Origin: an uncultured Microcaldota archaeon
GTDB lineage: Archaea > Micrarchaeota > Micrarchaeia > Anstonellales > Anstonellaceae
Direction: 5' to 3'
Assembly (NCBI GenBank): GCA_903923795.1
Contig: CAIXYX010000078.1
Location: 1 to 31,947, forward strand
Length of the DNA stretch: 31,947 bases
The notes under the pieces are model-generated. The model had not been told where the DNA came from, did not search any database, and was given only the letters and a program-made list of their open reading frames with translations. Both the position numbers and the translations under genes were made by a program. Of the stretch, positions 24,137 through 30,856 are shown piece after piece. Numbering within the stretch: position 1 is the first letter of the stretch; each line of letters starts with the position of its first letter.

Positions 24137-26053
24137 ATGGCCCCCCGCCAGCTTCTCTATCAAGGAACCCAGCATGGAAATTCTGATTTTGACGAATTCA
24201 TCCAGATGGCCCAGAGCATCGACCCTGTTACGAAAAAACCAGAAGCCCTCCGCAGCATACTGGCCGACGAGAACGTCGACCCGGTGAAGCGGAAAGCGGC
24301 GGCTTGGGTATACGCTTCATATCTCAACAACCTCAAGGACAAATCAGCAGGCAGCGAATTCGCCGAAGGGCTCGATTACCTCTTAAAAACGGCCAAAAAC
24401 GCCCCTATATCGGTGGCAGATGACAGCATCCGCGTGGTCATGTCCGCCGCCGCCACAGTCGCATCCCGCGGCACCGGCGAGATAACGCGCGTGCAGGATG
24501 AGATAGACCGGATGGCATCGGACATCAATAACCCCGACTCCAGCCTTCCCGACCGGGTGACTGCATATGCCAATGATCCCTCCCGTTCATTGCCGGTCAT
24601 CCCAACCCAATCTGCCACAGGCAGCAAAACCCCTGTCGCGACTCCAACCACACGGTCAAGCATCACCGGGCAAAAGCAGTCCGGAGCCAAAGCCGGAGGT
24701 AACACTTTCACATCCGGCACCGCATCCATCGTCGACCAGTTCTGGCCCGGGCAATCGCCTGTGCAGATTCCCACTCCGATGAGCACTACAAATCTGCCCC
24801 CTCTCGACTTCGCGGTCGGGGCGCAAACAGGCTCATATATCACCGGGCCCGGCGCGAATGAGGCATTCAGCAAATCCCTGCTGTATGTTTATGCGAAATC
24901 CATCGGAGCCCCCCTGCCGCCAATCACCGGCCTCGGAGAGGAGATTCTCAGCATTTTCAGGGATTCGAACGGCGGCTACAGATTTTTTGATGATGCAGCC
25001 AAATGGAATCCCGGAGACGGGGCAGCCGCCAAAAAAGCCCTCGAAGACAACGACATCGAGAAATTCTGGGAAATCGTCAGAAAGCAGGTGAAAAATCCGC
25101 TCCGCACGGACTTGATAAACAGCGAATCCGCCCGGGCGAAATACCAGGAGACTTACGACAAAGTGCTTTATGGCGTGACTCTTCATTGGGGCGTCGGCGG
25201 AGGGGCGTCGATGAGAGTCGATGCGGGGGGGAATTTCCTCGGCATCCCGTATGTTTTTTTCGACGGTGTCGACGCAGGTTTCTCGGTCATGCAGAGGCAT
25301 ACGAAGGCCGGAGAGCTGTCATTCACCCCAGACCCCGAGAATCCCATCGCGAACAAGGTGCAGATAGAGGATTACACCAATTACATCCGCTGGCTGCTCC
25401 AAGGGAGTTTTCTGGTAAAACTTCCCGCGATATCACTTTACGTGGAGCCGGCCGGGCAGTTATACACTGGCATGCCCAATAGCATCGACATCAAAGACGC
25501 GCAAACAAAGGATTATACCGTGAACAAGAAAACCCGGGCAGGGTGGAGCCTGCGTATCTCCGATACGGCATCAGAAGCCGGCAATGTCGACGACCCCACC
25601 AATAAATTCACCGATATGTCGAGCAGCCCGGTCGTACCTAGTCTTGATGTCCTTCTCAGCGGCATGAGTGGCCAGACTCCATCCGCGACGGTTTATGCCA
25701 AAGGCCGCTCAAAAGCCCTATTAGGGGGTTCGACGAATGCACCGAAAACAGAGGGGGAGAAGATGGGCACCTACGACATCCTTTTTCTGGAATATGGTCC
25801 ATACTGCACCTGGAAGGGCGGCGTGCCCGGGGATGTCGTGGCATTGGGGGTGCTTCGTGAATACCACAATTTCTCGGGCAACACCGGGATAATGGCCGGC
25901 ATCCAGGGCGGATACAATTTATCTACTGGGAAAGCGGACAAAATCAGCGCAGAATTGCGTTATATATCCGGAGCCGCGTATATCGGCCTTGGCGCGAACT
26001 GGGTGGACAAATTAGGTCTCACGCCATCTATAAACGTGCATATTGGATTTTAG
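24137..26053 (+). CDS. Giant-operon protein 5 with beta-barrel-like C-terminal half (638 aa)
   Basis: No family is recognised. Residues 1-125 are helical (HEAT-like helices). A Thr/Ser/Pro/Gly-rich linker covers about 140-220. From about 344 the protein is a series of amphipathic, Gly- and aromatic-rich strands (YGVTLHWGVGGGASMRVDAG, ISLYVEPAGQLYTG, RAGWSLRISD, AGIQGGYNLSTG, KISAELRYISGAAYIGLGAN). The last residues, SINVHIGF, end in phenylalanine like the closing beta-signal strand of bacterial outer-membrane proteins. No signal peptide is visible. A GTG at 24128 would be leaderless relative to the TATA box at 24097-24106. The ATG at 24137 has GGTGA 5 nt upstream and is preferred. The next gene starts 7 nt after the stop, so the secreted protein is probably co-expressed. 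Confidence 0.8.
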   Translation: MAPRQLLYQGTQHGNSDFDEFIQMAQSIDPVTKKPEALRSILADENVDPVKRKAAAWVYASYLNNLKDKSAGSEFAEGLDYLLKTAKNAPISVADDSIRVVMSAAATVASRGTGEITRVQDEIDRMASDINNPDSSLPDRVTAYANDPSRSLPVIPTQSATGSKTPVATPTTRSSITGQKQSGAKAGGNTFTSGTASIVDQFWPGQSPVQIPTPMSTTNLPPLDFAVGAQTGSYITGPGANEAFSKSLLYVYAKSIGAPLPPITGLGEEILSIFRDSNGGYRFFDDAAKWNPGDGAAAKKALEDNDIEKFWEIVRKQVKNPLRTDLINSESARAKYQETYDKVLYGVTLHWGVGGGASMRVDAGGNFLGIPYVFFDGVDAGFSVMQRHTKAGELSFTPDPENPIANKVQIEDYTNYIRWLLQGSFLVKLPAISLYVEPAGQLYTGMPNSIDIKDAQTKDYTVNKKTRAGWSLRISDTASEAGNVDDPTNKFTDMSSSPVVPSLDVLLSGMSGQTPSATVYAKGRSKALLGGSTNAPKTEGEKMGTYDILFLEYGPYCTWKGGVPGDVVALGVLREYHNFSGNTGIMAGIQGGYNLSTGKADKISAELRYISGAAYIGLGANWVDKLGLTPSINVHIGF

Positions 26054-26060
26054 TGATTTC

Positions 26061-27806
26061 ATGAAAAACTCCAAGTCAAATCCCGGCCTGCCCGTTTCAT
26101 TCGGGCGCATTTGCGTGCTTGTGCTTATGCTGCTGTGCAGTTTCGGCATCGTCAGCGCATCGCAGCAATCGCAGGCCCAGACCTTCATCTCCGCAGCCCA
26201 TCCCACCTATCCTGCCAATCTGTATTACTTCAACGCAATTATCAGCCAAAGCCTCACCTCCACCCTGTCGAACACCACCGGCATAATATTGCTGCCGGTC
26301 GCCGCGAACCCCGTCGACTTGCCCAGCGAAATCTGGATCTGCCCGTCGATGAATTTCTCCCTCAATGCCAAAGATTCATCCAACTGGAACGTCAGCTGGG
26401 ATACCAGCTTGATAACACATACGGAATATATTCCGAAATCCGACCGCGCATGCCCCATCACATTGTACAATCTGGGCTGCGGGAATGCCGGTTGCATAAA
26501 CACCACCTGCAACCAATGGAGTCCGCAATCATCGCGCATCCCAATCTTTTGGAAAGCTTCGGCCCTGGCCTCGCAGATACAGGCTTTCGGCATCGGGGGC
26601 AACAATGCCTTCTTCATACATCAGTCTGACAGCCCTTCAATTCCTTATAGTCAATTCCCCCTGAATGCGAACATCAACGTCAATTATTACCCTCTTTATG
26701 GCAAACCCGACGTCTATCCAAACCAGAAGGCCGAGGCGGGCATGACTGCTTACGGGGCCATCTCCGCCAAAGTGGACAGTGTTCTCCTCTCCTCCCAATC
26801 ACTCGACACCGGTCCCTCCAAAGACTGGTCAATAAAGTCCATCTCGTCTTTCGGCGACCACGTGATAAGCGTGAAGTCGAATGTCAGCAACATAACCGGC
26901 ATCGTGCATCTCCTGCCCGATGTCTCCAATGCTGATTTCAACATAAAAAACGTCTACGCTTATCTGCCGGTCCTGAACTCTAATACGCTGAACTACACCA
27001 TCCACGTGGTCAACACCACCAACTGCTCCGGCACTCTGGTCTATATCGAAAAATCATTATTCACCAACCTCGCCCCTGGCCAGACCCTCATCATCAATGT
27101 CACAGTGCAGAATGACCACACCGACATGCCAATCATCCCATCCAATGTCAGCGCATCTGGCGGATGGGGTGCCACACCTGCCCTACAGCCGCCGTCCAAC
27201 GGATTCGGCATCCCAATCGCGCCGGGCCAGAAGGTGAACATAACCGTCAACCTCACTGCCAACAGCACGCCCTCAGCGGGCCCGGTCATCATCTACATCA
27301 ATTTCACCGACCCCTGCCTTGGCAGCCACATGTGCCCCGCAAACATCACGGTCAACATCCTCCCTACCAGCACCAAGGACGACCTCGCCTCGCTCGTCAA
27401 CGCGCCCCTCATAGCCGATGTCGGCTCCACCGTCACCATCCGCACAATCACATTCAACAATGGCACGCGGCCCACCCCCAACTGGACCAACACATCTGTC
27501 GACATCTCGGGCCAGGCCACCAAATATTTCACAGTGCCAATCAACCTCCCACAGACCACCTACCCCTCGGCCACGGACCCCACCCTCCCTGATGGCAATG
27601 CAGGCAATCCGGGCTTCACCACTCCCCCCCGCGGCGTCACTTACATCGTGAACTACTATACGTTCAAATGCGACTATCCCCGCGTGGTGCAGGTGATGGT
27701 GAACTCCAACTGGAACATCCGCTTCCCCGAGATGAATTACGCGAACAACATCGCAGCCATGTCAATCATGTGCGGGCGCATGCTGTTCTGCCCGGATTAT
27801 GCATAA
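26061..27806 (+). CDS. Secreted CARDB-like surface protein (581 aa)
   Basis: The N-terminus (basic residues, then ICVLVLMLLCSFGIVSASQQ) is a clear signal peptide. The rest is beta-sandwich-like and rich in N-x-S/T sequons, suggesting N-glycosylation outside the cell. The final domain resembles CARDB/Ig-like adhesion modules: ADVGSTVTIRTITFNNGT near 460-480 and a closing strand ending FPEMNYANNIAAM, the typical E-x-N-x-x-NN element. Cys pairs (CGNAGCINTTC, CGRMLFC) may form disulphides. No C-terminal anchor is seen, so it is released or held by partners. The TTG at 26043 would overlap the previous gene. The ATG at 26061 starts the signal peptide and is preceded by GTGAT. At 7 nt from protein 5 it is likely in the same transcript, the only obviously exported member. 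Confidence 0.75.
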   Translation: MKNSKSNPGLPVSFGRICVLVLMLLCSFGIVSASQQSQAQTFISAAHPTYPANLYYFNAIISQSLTSTLSNTTGIILLPVAANPVDLPSEIWICPSMNFSLNAKDSSNWNVSWDTSLITHTEYIPKSDRACPITLYNLGCGNAGCINTTCNQWSPQSSRIPIFWKASALASQIQAFGIGGNNAFFIHQSDSPSIPYSQFPLNANINVNYYPLYGKPDVYPNQKAEAGMTAYGAISAKVDSVLLSSQSLDTGPSKDWSIKSISSFGDHVISVKSNVSNITGIVHLLPDVSNADFNIKNVYAYLPVLNSNTLNYTIHVVNTTNCSGTLVYIEKSLFTNLAPGQTLIINVTVQNDHTDMPIIPSNVSASGGWGATPALQPPSNGFGIPIAPGQKVNITVNLTANSTPSAGPVIIYINFTDPCLGSHMCPANITVNILPTSTKDDLASLVNAPLIADVGSTVTIRTITFNNGTRPTPNWTNTSVDISGQATKYFTVPINLPQTTYPSATDPTLPDGNAGNPGFTTPPRGVTYIVNYYTFKCDYPRVVQVMVNSNWNIRFPEMNYANNIAAMSIMCGRMLFCPDYA

Positions 27807-27827
27807 CCGAACCACAGGGGCGGGGTT

Positions 27828-27907
27828 CCAGCCCTCCACCCGCATTCTCCACTTTTCAATTTTCCGCCCCCCACCCACTCCACTTTTCCATTTCCCCCTC
27901 CATCCTC
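27828..27907 (+). repeat. Pyrimidine-rich tract with imperfect direct repeat; probable terminator
   Basis: About 80 nt of nearly pure C/T on the plus strand follow the CARDB-like gene. It contains CTCCACTTTTCAATTTTCC (27847-27865) and a second, imperfect copy CTCCACTTTTCCATTTCC (27878-27895). The T-runs could end the long upstream transcript. Confidence 0.4.
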
Positions 27908-27930
27908 TCGTCGGACGATTAGGCGCATGT

Positions 27931-27937
27931 TTTTATA
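27931..27937 (+). promoter_or_regulatory. TATA box of the TGase-like/bPH2/rpoK operon
   Basis: TTTTATA is centred 26 nt before the ATG at 27960, predicting a leaderless first gene. Confidence 0.6.
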
Positions 27938-27959
27938 GCCTCCAATCGAACTCCTCTCT

Positions 27960-28607
27960 ATGAAGCTGCCGTCCAGCCCCTTCTCAAAGGCCGCGTCCGC
28001 CCCTCCTGCCCAAGCCCCGGCAAGCATGGAGGAAGTTGCCGCCATGCGCAAGCAATTGGCCGAGACGCGTTTGCAGAACGAGATATACCACATAGTCATC
28101 GACCGCTACAAGAAATTCATCGAGGACAGCGAGGCAAAATCCATCGCCGACCTGCGCGCATTGGTGCGCCCCCTCGACTCCACTGTCACCGAAATCAAGA
28201 TGGTGGTGCAGGACCAGTTCCACCCGTTCCTGTATCAGGAGCATTTCATGCAGGCAGTCGAGAAAAGCCTCGACGCCGTGTTCGCCTGGAAGTCCGTGCA
28301 GCTGCCGGTCTCTTTCTGGGTGTCTTTCTCCGACATGGCGCGCATGCACGCGGCCGATGACATCGACCGCGCCATTCTGCTCTGCTCACTCCTGCGCTCG
28401 CTCGGCTCCGAGTCCGCCAAAGTGCTCATAGGAAAGAACAAGTCGGCGTGGGTGTCGTTCAAATTCAATGACAAGCAGTACATCATCGACATCGCGCGCC
28501 GCTCGATGAGCGCATTCCCCTCTACTGATGACGGCCTCAAGCAGTTCATGTTCTCCATACTCTATTCCTTCAACGACCGCGAATACGAGGACTTCTCCGA
28601 AGGATGA
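27960..28607 (+). CDS. Coiled-coil protein with degenerate transglutaminase-like domain
   Basis: 215 aa, soluble. A Pro/Ala-rich start leads into a helical coiled coil (about 24-60), then a domain at about 105-200 that follows the transglutaminase-like fold: DDIDRAILLCSLLRSLGSES (helix with the A-x-LL-x-x-LLR-x-x-G pattern), a strand, then SAWVSF and YIIDIARRSM. In active members the helix begins with the nucleophile Cys, the next strand carries His (HAWV) and the last an Asp. Here the His position is Ser, no Cys lies at the helix start and the Asp remains. It is therefore probably not catalytic. The family call is from pattern memory, so moderate. It is leaderless from the TATA box at 27931. 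Its stop overlaps the next gene's ATG. Confidence 0.55.
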   Translation: MKLPSSPFSKAASAPPAQAPASMEEVAAMRKQLAETRLQNEIYHIVIDRYKKFIEDSEAKSIADLRALVRPLDSTVTEIKMVVQDQFHPFLYQEHFMQAVEKSLDAVFAWKSVQLPVSFWVSFSDMARMHAADDIDRAILLCSLLRSLGSESAKVLIGKNKSAWVSFKFNDKQYIIDIARRSMSAFPSTDDGLKQFMFSILYSFNDREYEDFSEG

Positions 28608-29344
28608 TGAAATGCCCGAACCAGGATGATGCCATGACCGAAACCAGTCTGCACCAACATCTGGACCCCCGTGTGAAATGGGTGTGGTTCCTCCCCGGTC
28701 TTGGCGCCATACTCTTCATCTGGCTGGTCATCGTACTGGCCATCCTGTTCGGCCAATCCGACGCGCTGGTTTTTGGCCTCTCAAAGAGCGTCTTCGCCCT
28801 CGTCTTCCTCTTCCTCACCCTCCTCTTCCTCGCAGGACCCCTCTACATCTACCACCACATAGAATACATGTCGTTCACCTACGAATTCGGGGCCGCGGAA
28901 TTCGTGATACGCCAAGGCGTGTTCACCCGCGACACCACTGTCATACCATACGAACGCATCCAGAACGTGAATGCGCGCCGCACGGTGCTCGAGCGCATAC
29001 TCGGCCTTGCCACGCTCGTCATCGACACTGCCGGCACAAATCCGAATGCATCTGAAGGCATGCTTCCCGGCGTGTCGCACAAGGAGGTGCTGATCCGCGA
29101 GCTCATGGACAAGGTGAATACGGCCAAGCGCGGGGGGGCTGGCGCAGGCAAGGCGGCCGAATTGCCGTCCGAGCGCGCGCTGCTGGCCGATATCCTTAAA
29201 GAGATTGTGCAGCTTAAACATGGTATACAAGCCTTAGCGGGCACGCGCAAGGAGGAGGGGGGCAAGAACCATTCGTTCGGCACCGCCTCATTCTCGTCGT
29301 TCCCGCCTGTGCCATCCGGTCGGACAAAGGACAACAAAACCTAA
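28604..29344 (+). CDS. bPH2-domain (YdbS/DUF304-like) membrane protein
   Basis: 246 aa. Two adjacent transmembrane helices (about 28-50 and 62-84) are followed by a bacterial-PH-like domain: MSFTYEFGAAEFVIRQGVFT, TTVIPYERIQNVNARRTVLERILG and ATLVIDTAG. This is the characteristic order of YdbS/DUF304 proteins (strand, ry-x-RIQ-x-h motif, helix with R-x-x-h-E-R-h-h-G, then the A-x-L-x-I-x-T-A-G strand). The remainder is a cytoplasmic tail with a helix (LLADILKEIVQLKHGIQAL) and a low-complexity Gly/Ser/Lys end. The role of such proteins is unclear; they are thought to act at membranes. The ATG at 28604 overlaps the previous stop; 28634 is an alternative start. The rpoK gene follows 18 nt downstream. 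Confidence 0.8.
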   Translation: MMKCPNQDDAMTETSLHQHLDPRVKWVWFLPGLGAILFIWLVIVLAILFGQSDALVFGLSKSVFALVFLFLTLLFLAGPLYIYHHIEYMSFTYEFGAAEFVIRQGVFTRDTTVIPYERIQNVNARRTVLERILGLATLVIDTAGTNPNASEGMLPGVSHKEVLIRELMDKVNTAKRGGAGAGKAAELPSERALLADILKEIVQLKHGIQALAGTRKEEGGKNHSFGTASFSSFPPVPSGRTKDNKT

Positions 29345-29362
29345 GTGATTTCGGTGATATTC

Positions 29363-29536
29363 ATGGAGACTCCCATTTTGAGCAAATACGAGATGGCCCG
29401 CCTGATCGGCGCCCGCTCGCTGCAACTGTCGTTCGGCGCCCCGCCTCTTCTGGAGGTCAGCGGCGAGACAACGTGCATGAAGATAGCGCAGAAAGAGTTC
29501 GATGCCGGAATCATCCCGCTCGTCGTATTGAGATAA
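29363..29536 (+). CDS. rpoK: DNA-directed RNA polymerase subunit K (Rpb6/omega homologue)
   Basis: 57 aa, the normal length for archaeal RpoK. It is a core RNA polymerase subunit that clamps the C-terminal part of the largest subunit and aids assembly. The signature is intact: LSKYEMARLIGARSLQLSFG then APPLL, and the closing KIAQKEFDAGIIPLVVLR. The small loop between (EVSGETTCM) contains one Cys. The ATG at 29363 is chosen because GGTGAT (29353-29358) sits 4 nt upstream and the protein then has the family start; a GTG at 29345 overlaps nothing useful. It is the last gene of a three-gene operon. A pyrimidine-rich T-containing run (29549-29580) follows and may terminate it. Confidence 0.93.
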   Translation: METPILSKYEMARLIGARSLQLSFGAPPLLEVSGETTCMKIAQKEFDAGIIPLVVLR

Positions 29537-29548
29537 ATCGAAAATCAC

Positions 29549-29580
29549 GGATGTTTTCTTCTTTCCTCCATTCTTCATAT
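29549..29580 (+). terminator. T-rich terminator after rpoK
   Basis: The sequence gatgttttcttctttcctcc and onward gives several T-runs 15-40 nt after the rpoK stop, before the convergent mevalonate kinase gene. Confidence 0.35.
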
Positions 29581-29586
29581 CCCCAT

Positions 29587-30645
29587 TCAGTCTATCTTTG
29601 TCGCGCGCGCCCCTTTTTCCGACAATTTGAACGGGTAAGTCATGAATCCGCCCACGCGCAGCGCCTCCTGTATTCTGCCGATGTCTTTCTTCCTCGCCAG
29701 CGCAATCACCACCCCTCCCACTCCGCCGGCGCCAGATAATTTGGCCCCGAGCGCGCCATAAGATTTGCAGACCGCCACCGCCCTCTCAATCCCCGGCGAT
29801 GACACGCCATGGCGCGAGACGAGCTTGTGGTTCTCGTCCATGAGGAGGCCGACAGTCTCCCAATGGCCCTGTTCCAATGCTCTCGCGGCATGCATCTGAA
29901 TCGGCAGATAGGCGTCGAAAATCTTCGCCCGCTCGCTGCGGCTCATTTCGCCCGGCTTTTTGTTTATCCCATTCGATTTGGCGAACGCGCTGATGAGGTC
30001 TGCGGTGTTTCCGCGTTTCTCCTGGGCCTTCAGCGTGTCGATTAGGATGAATCCGGCATCTTTCATCGGCGCGATTTTGAGGGGCCTTATGCGCGGTTCA
30101 TCTGTCTTGTCAAAATTCTTTGAAAATTCCATCACTCTGCCATAAGCGGCCGCGGCCGCATCTATGCCCGACGGTCTTCCGCCGCCGTGCGCCACCTCAT
30201 CGGCCGCCTGCGCGTCCAAAAAAAGCGCTTCGGCGGTGATATTCTTCTCGCCCGCCAATGCGCGCAAGCCAGCCGCCAGAGCGGCGCCAAGCGAGGCCGA
30301 ATTTCCCACGCCTTTGAGCGGCCAGGCGGATTTTACCTCGGCGCGGACGCTCAGTTTCTGCAGGCGCGGCAGCTCATCCGCGAGTTTTCGATAAAGAGCG
30401 GCGTAAGGGTGGACAGGGGCGGATGGGCGCAGGGCCGATGATGCTGGCGAGTCAAGGAGCTCGACCGTCACGTCGTTCTCTTTTATCGTCGAGCGGTATT
30501 CCAGTCCCGGCGAGGCCGACCCTTTAGCATCAAGCTCCATCTCATTATACGGCTCTATGGCCGCCACCAAACCGGGCGCGCCGTACACCACATAGTGCTC
30601 GCCGAACAGGATGACTTTGGCCGGGGCACTGGCAAGGATTCTCAT
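29587..30645 (-). CDS. mvk: Mevalonate kinase (GHMP family)
   Basis: 352 aa. It phosphorylates mevalonate for isoprenoid lipid synthesis, an essential archaeal pathway. GHMP motifs: N-terminal SAPAKVILFGEHYVVYGAPG (7-26); motif 2 as PLKGVGNSASLGAAL (109-123), which departs from the usual P-x-G-x-GLGSSAA while keeping the Gly/Ser phosphate loop; HGGGRPSGIDAAAAAYG with the presumed catalytic Asp at 162; and the C-terminal motif 3 AKLSGAGGVGG. The HG...PSGID pattern favours mevalonate kinase over phosphomevalonate or homoserine kinases, though a related GHMP substrate is not excluded. The ATG at 30645 is 27 nt from the TATA element at 30668-30676, so leaderless transcription is likely. It is convergent with rpoK and divergent from the small membrane-protein gene. 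Confidence 0.85.
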   Translation of the reverse strand: MRILASAPAKVILFGEHYVVYGAPGLVAAIEPYNEMELDAKGSASPGLEYRSTIKENDVTVELLDSPASSALRPSAPVHPYAALYRKLADELPRLQKLSVRAEVKSAWPLKGVGNSASLGAALAAGLRALAGEKNITAEALFLDAQAADEVAHGGGRPSGIDAAAAAYGRVMEFSKNFDKTDEPRIRPLKIAPMKDAGFILIDTLKAQEKRGNTADLISAFAKSNGINKKPGEMSRSERAKIFDAYLPIQMHAARALEQGHWETVGLLMDENHKLVSRHGVSSPGIERAVAVCKSYGALGAKLSGAGGVGGVVIALARKKDIGRIQEALRVGGFMTYPFKLSEKGARATKID

Positions 30646-30667
30646 ACGTCAAATTGAGGCGATGGGC

Positions 30668-30676
30668 TTTATTTAT
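30668..30676. promoter_or_regulatory. Shared bidirectional TATA element of mvk and the 52-aa protein
   Basis: TTTATTTAT lies 27 nt from the mvk start (30645, minus) and 26 nt from the start at 30698 (plus). It is the only TATA candidate in the 52-nt gap, and both genes would be leaderless. Confidence 0.55.
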
Positions 30677-30697
30677 CTGCTCATGCAACTCCGTTGC

Positions 30698-30856
30698 ATG
30701 ACGTACGACCCAACCCTATTGGGCGGCATCGCCCTATCCGTGGCCTTCCTCGCCCTCCTTGTCTGGCTCATGCTCCGCTCGGCAAACGAGCCGGAATGGT
30801 CGAAAATCAGCCAGGGCGCGCGCTCGGCGCGAAACGCACGGGAGCGGAGAGAATGA
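30698..30856 (+). CDS. Small single-pass membrane protein (52 aa)
   Basis: No family is recognised. After MTYDPTL there is one transmembrane helix (about 8-27, GGIALSVAFLALLVWLML) and then a basic cytoplasmic-type tail (RSANEPEWSKISQGARSARN). The ATG at 30698 is 26 nt from the TATA element shared with mvk. The stop TGA overlaps the next gene's ATG (ATGA), so the two products are probably made together and may interact in the membrane. Support comes from promoter spacing, coupling and a clean transmembrane profile; the frame extends upstream to 30611 but through mvk. Confidence 0.65.
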   Translation: MTYDPTLLGGIALSVAFLALLVWLMLRSANEPEWSKISQGARSARNARERRE

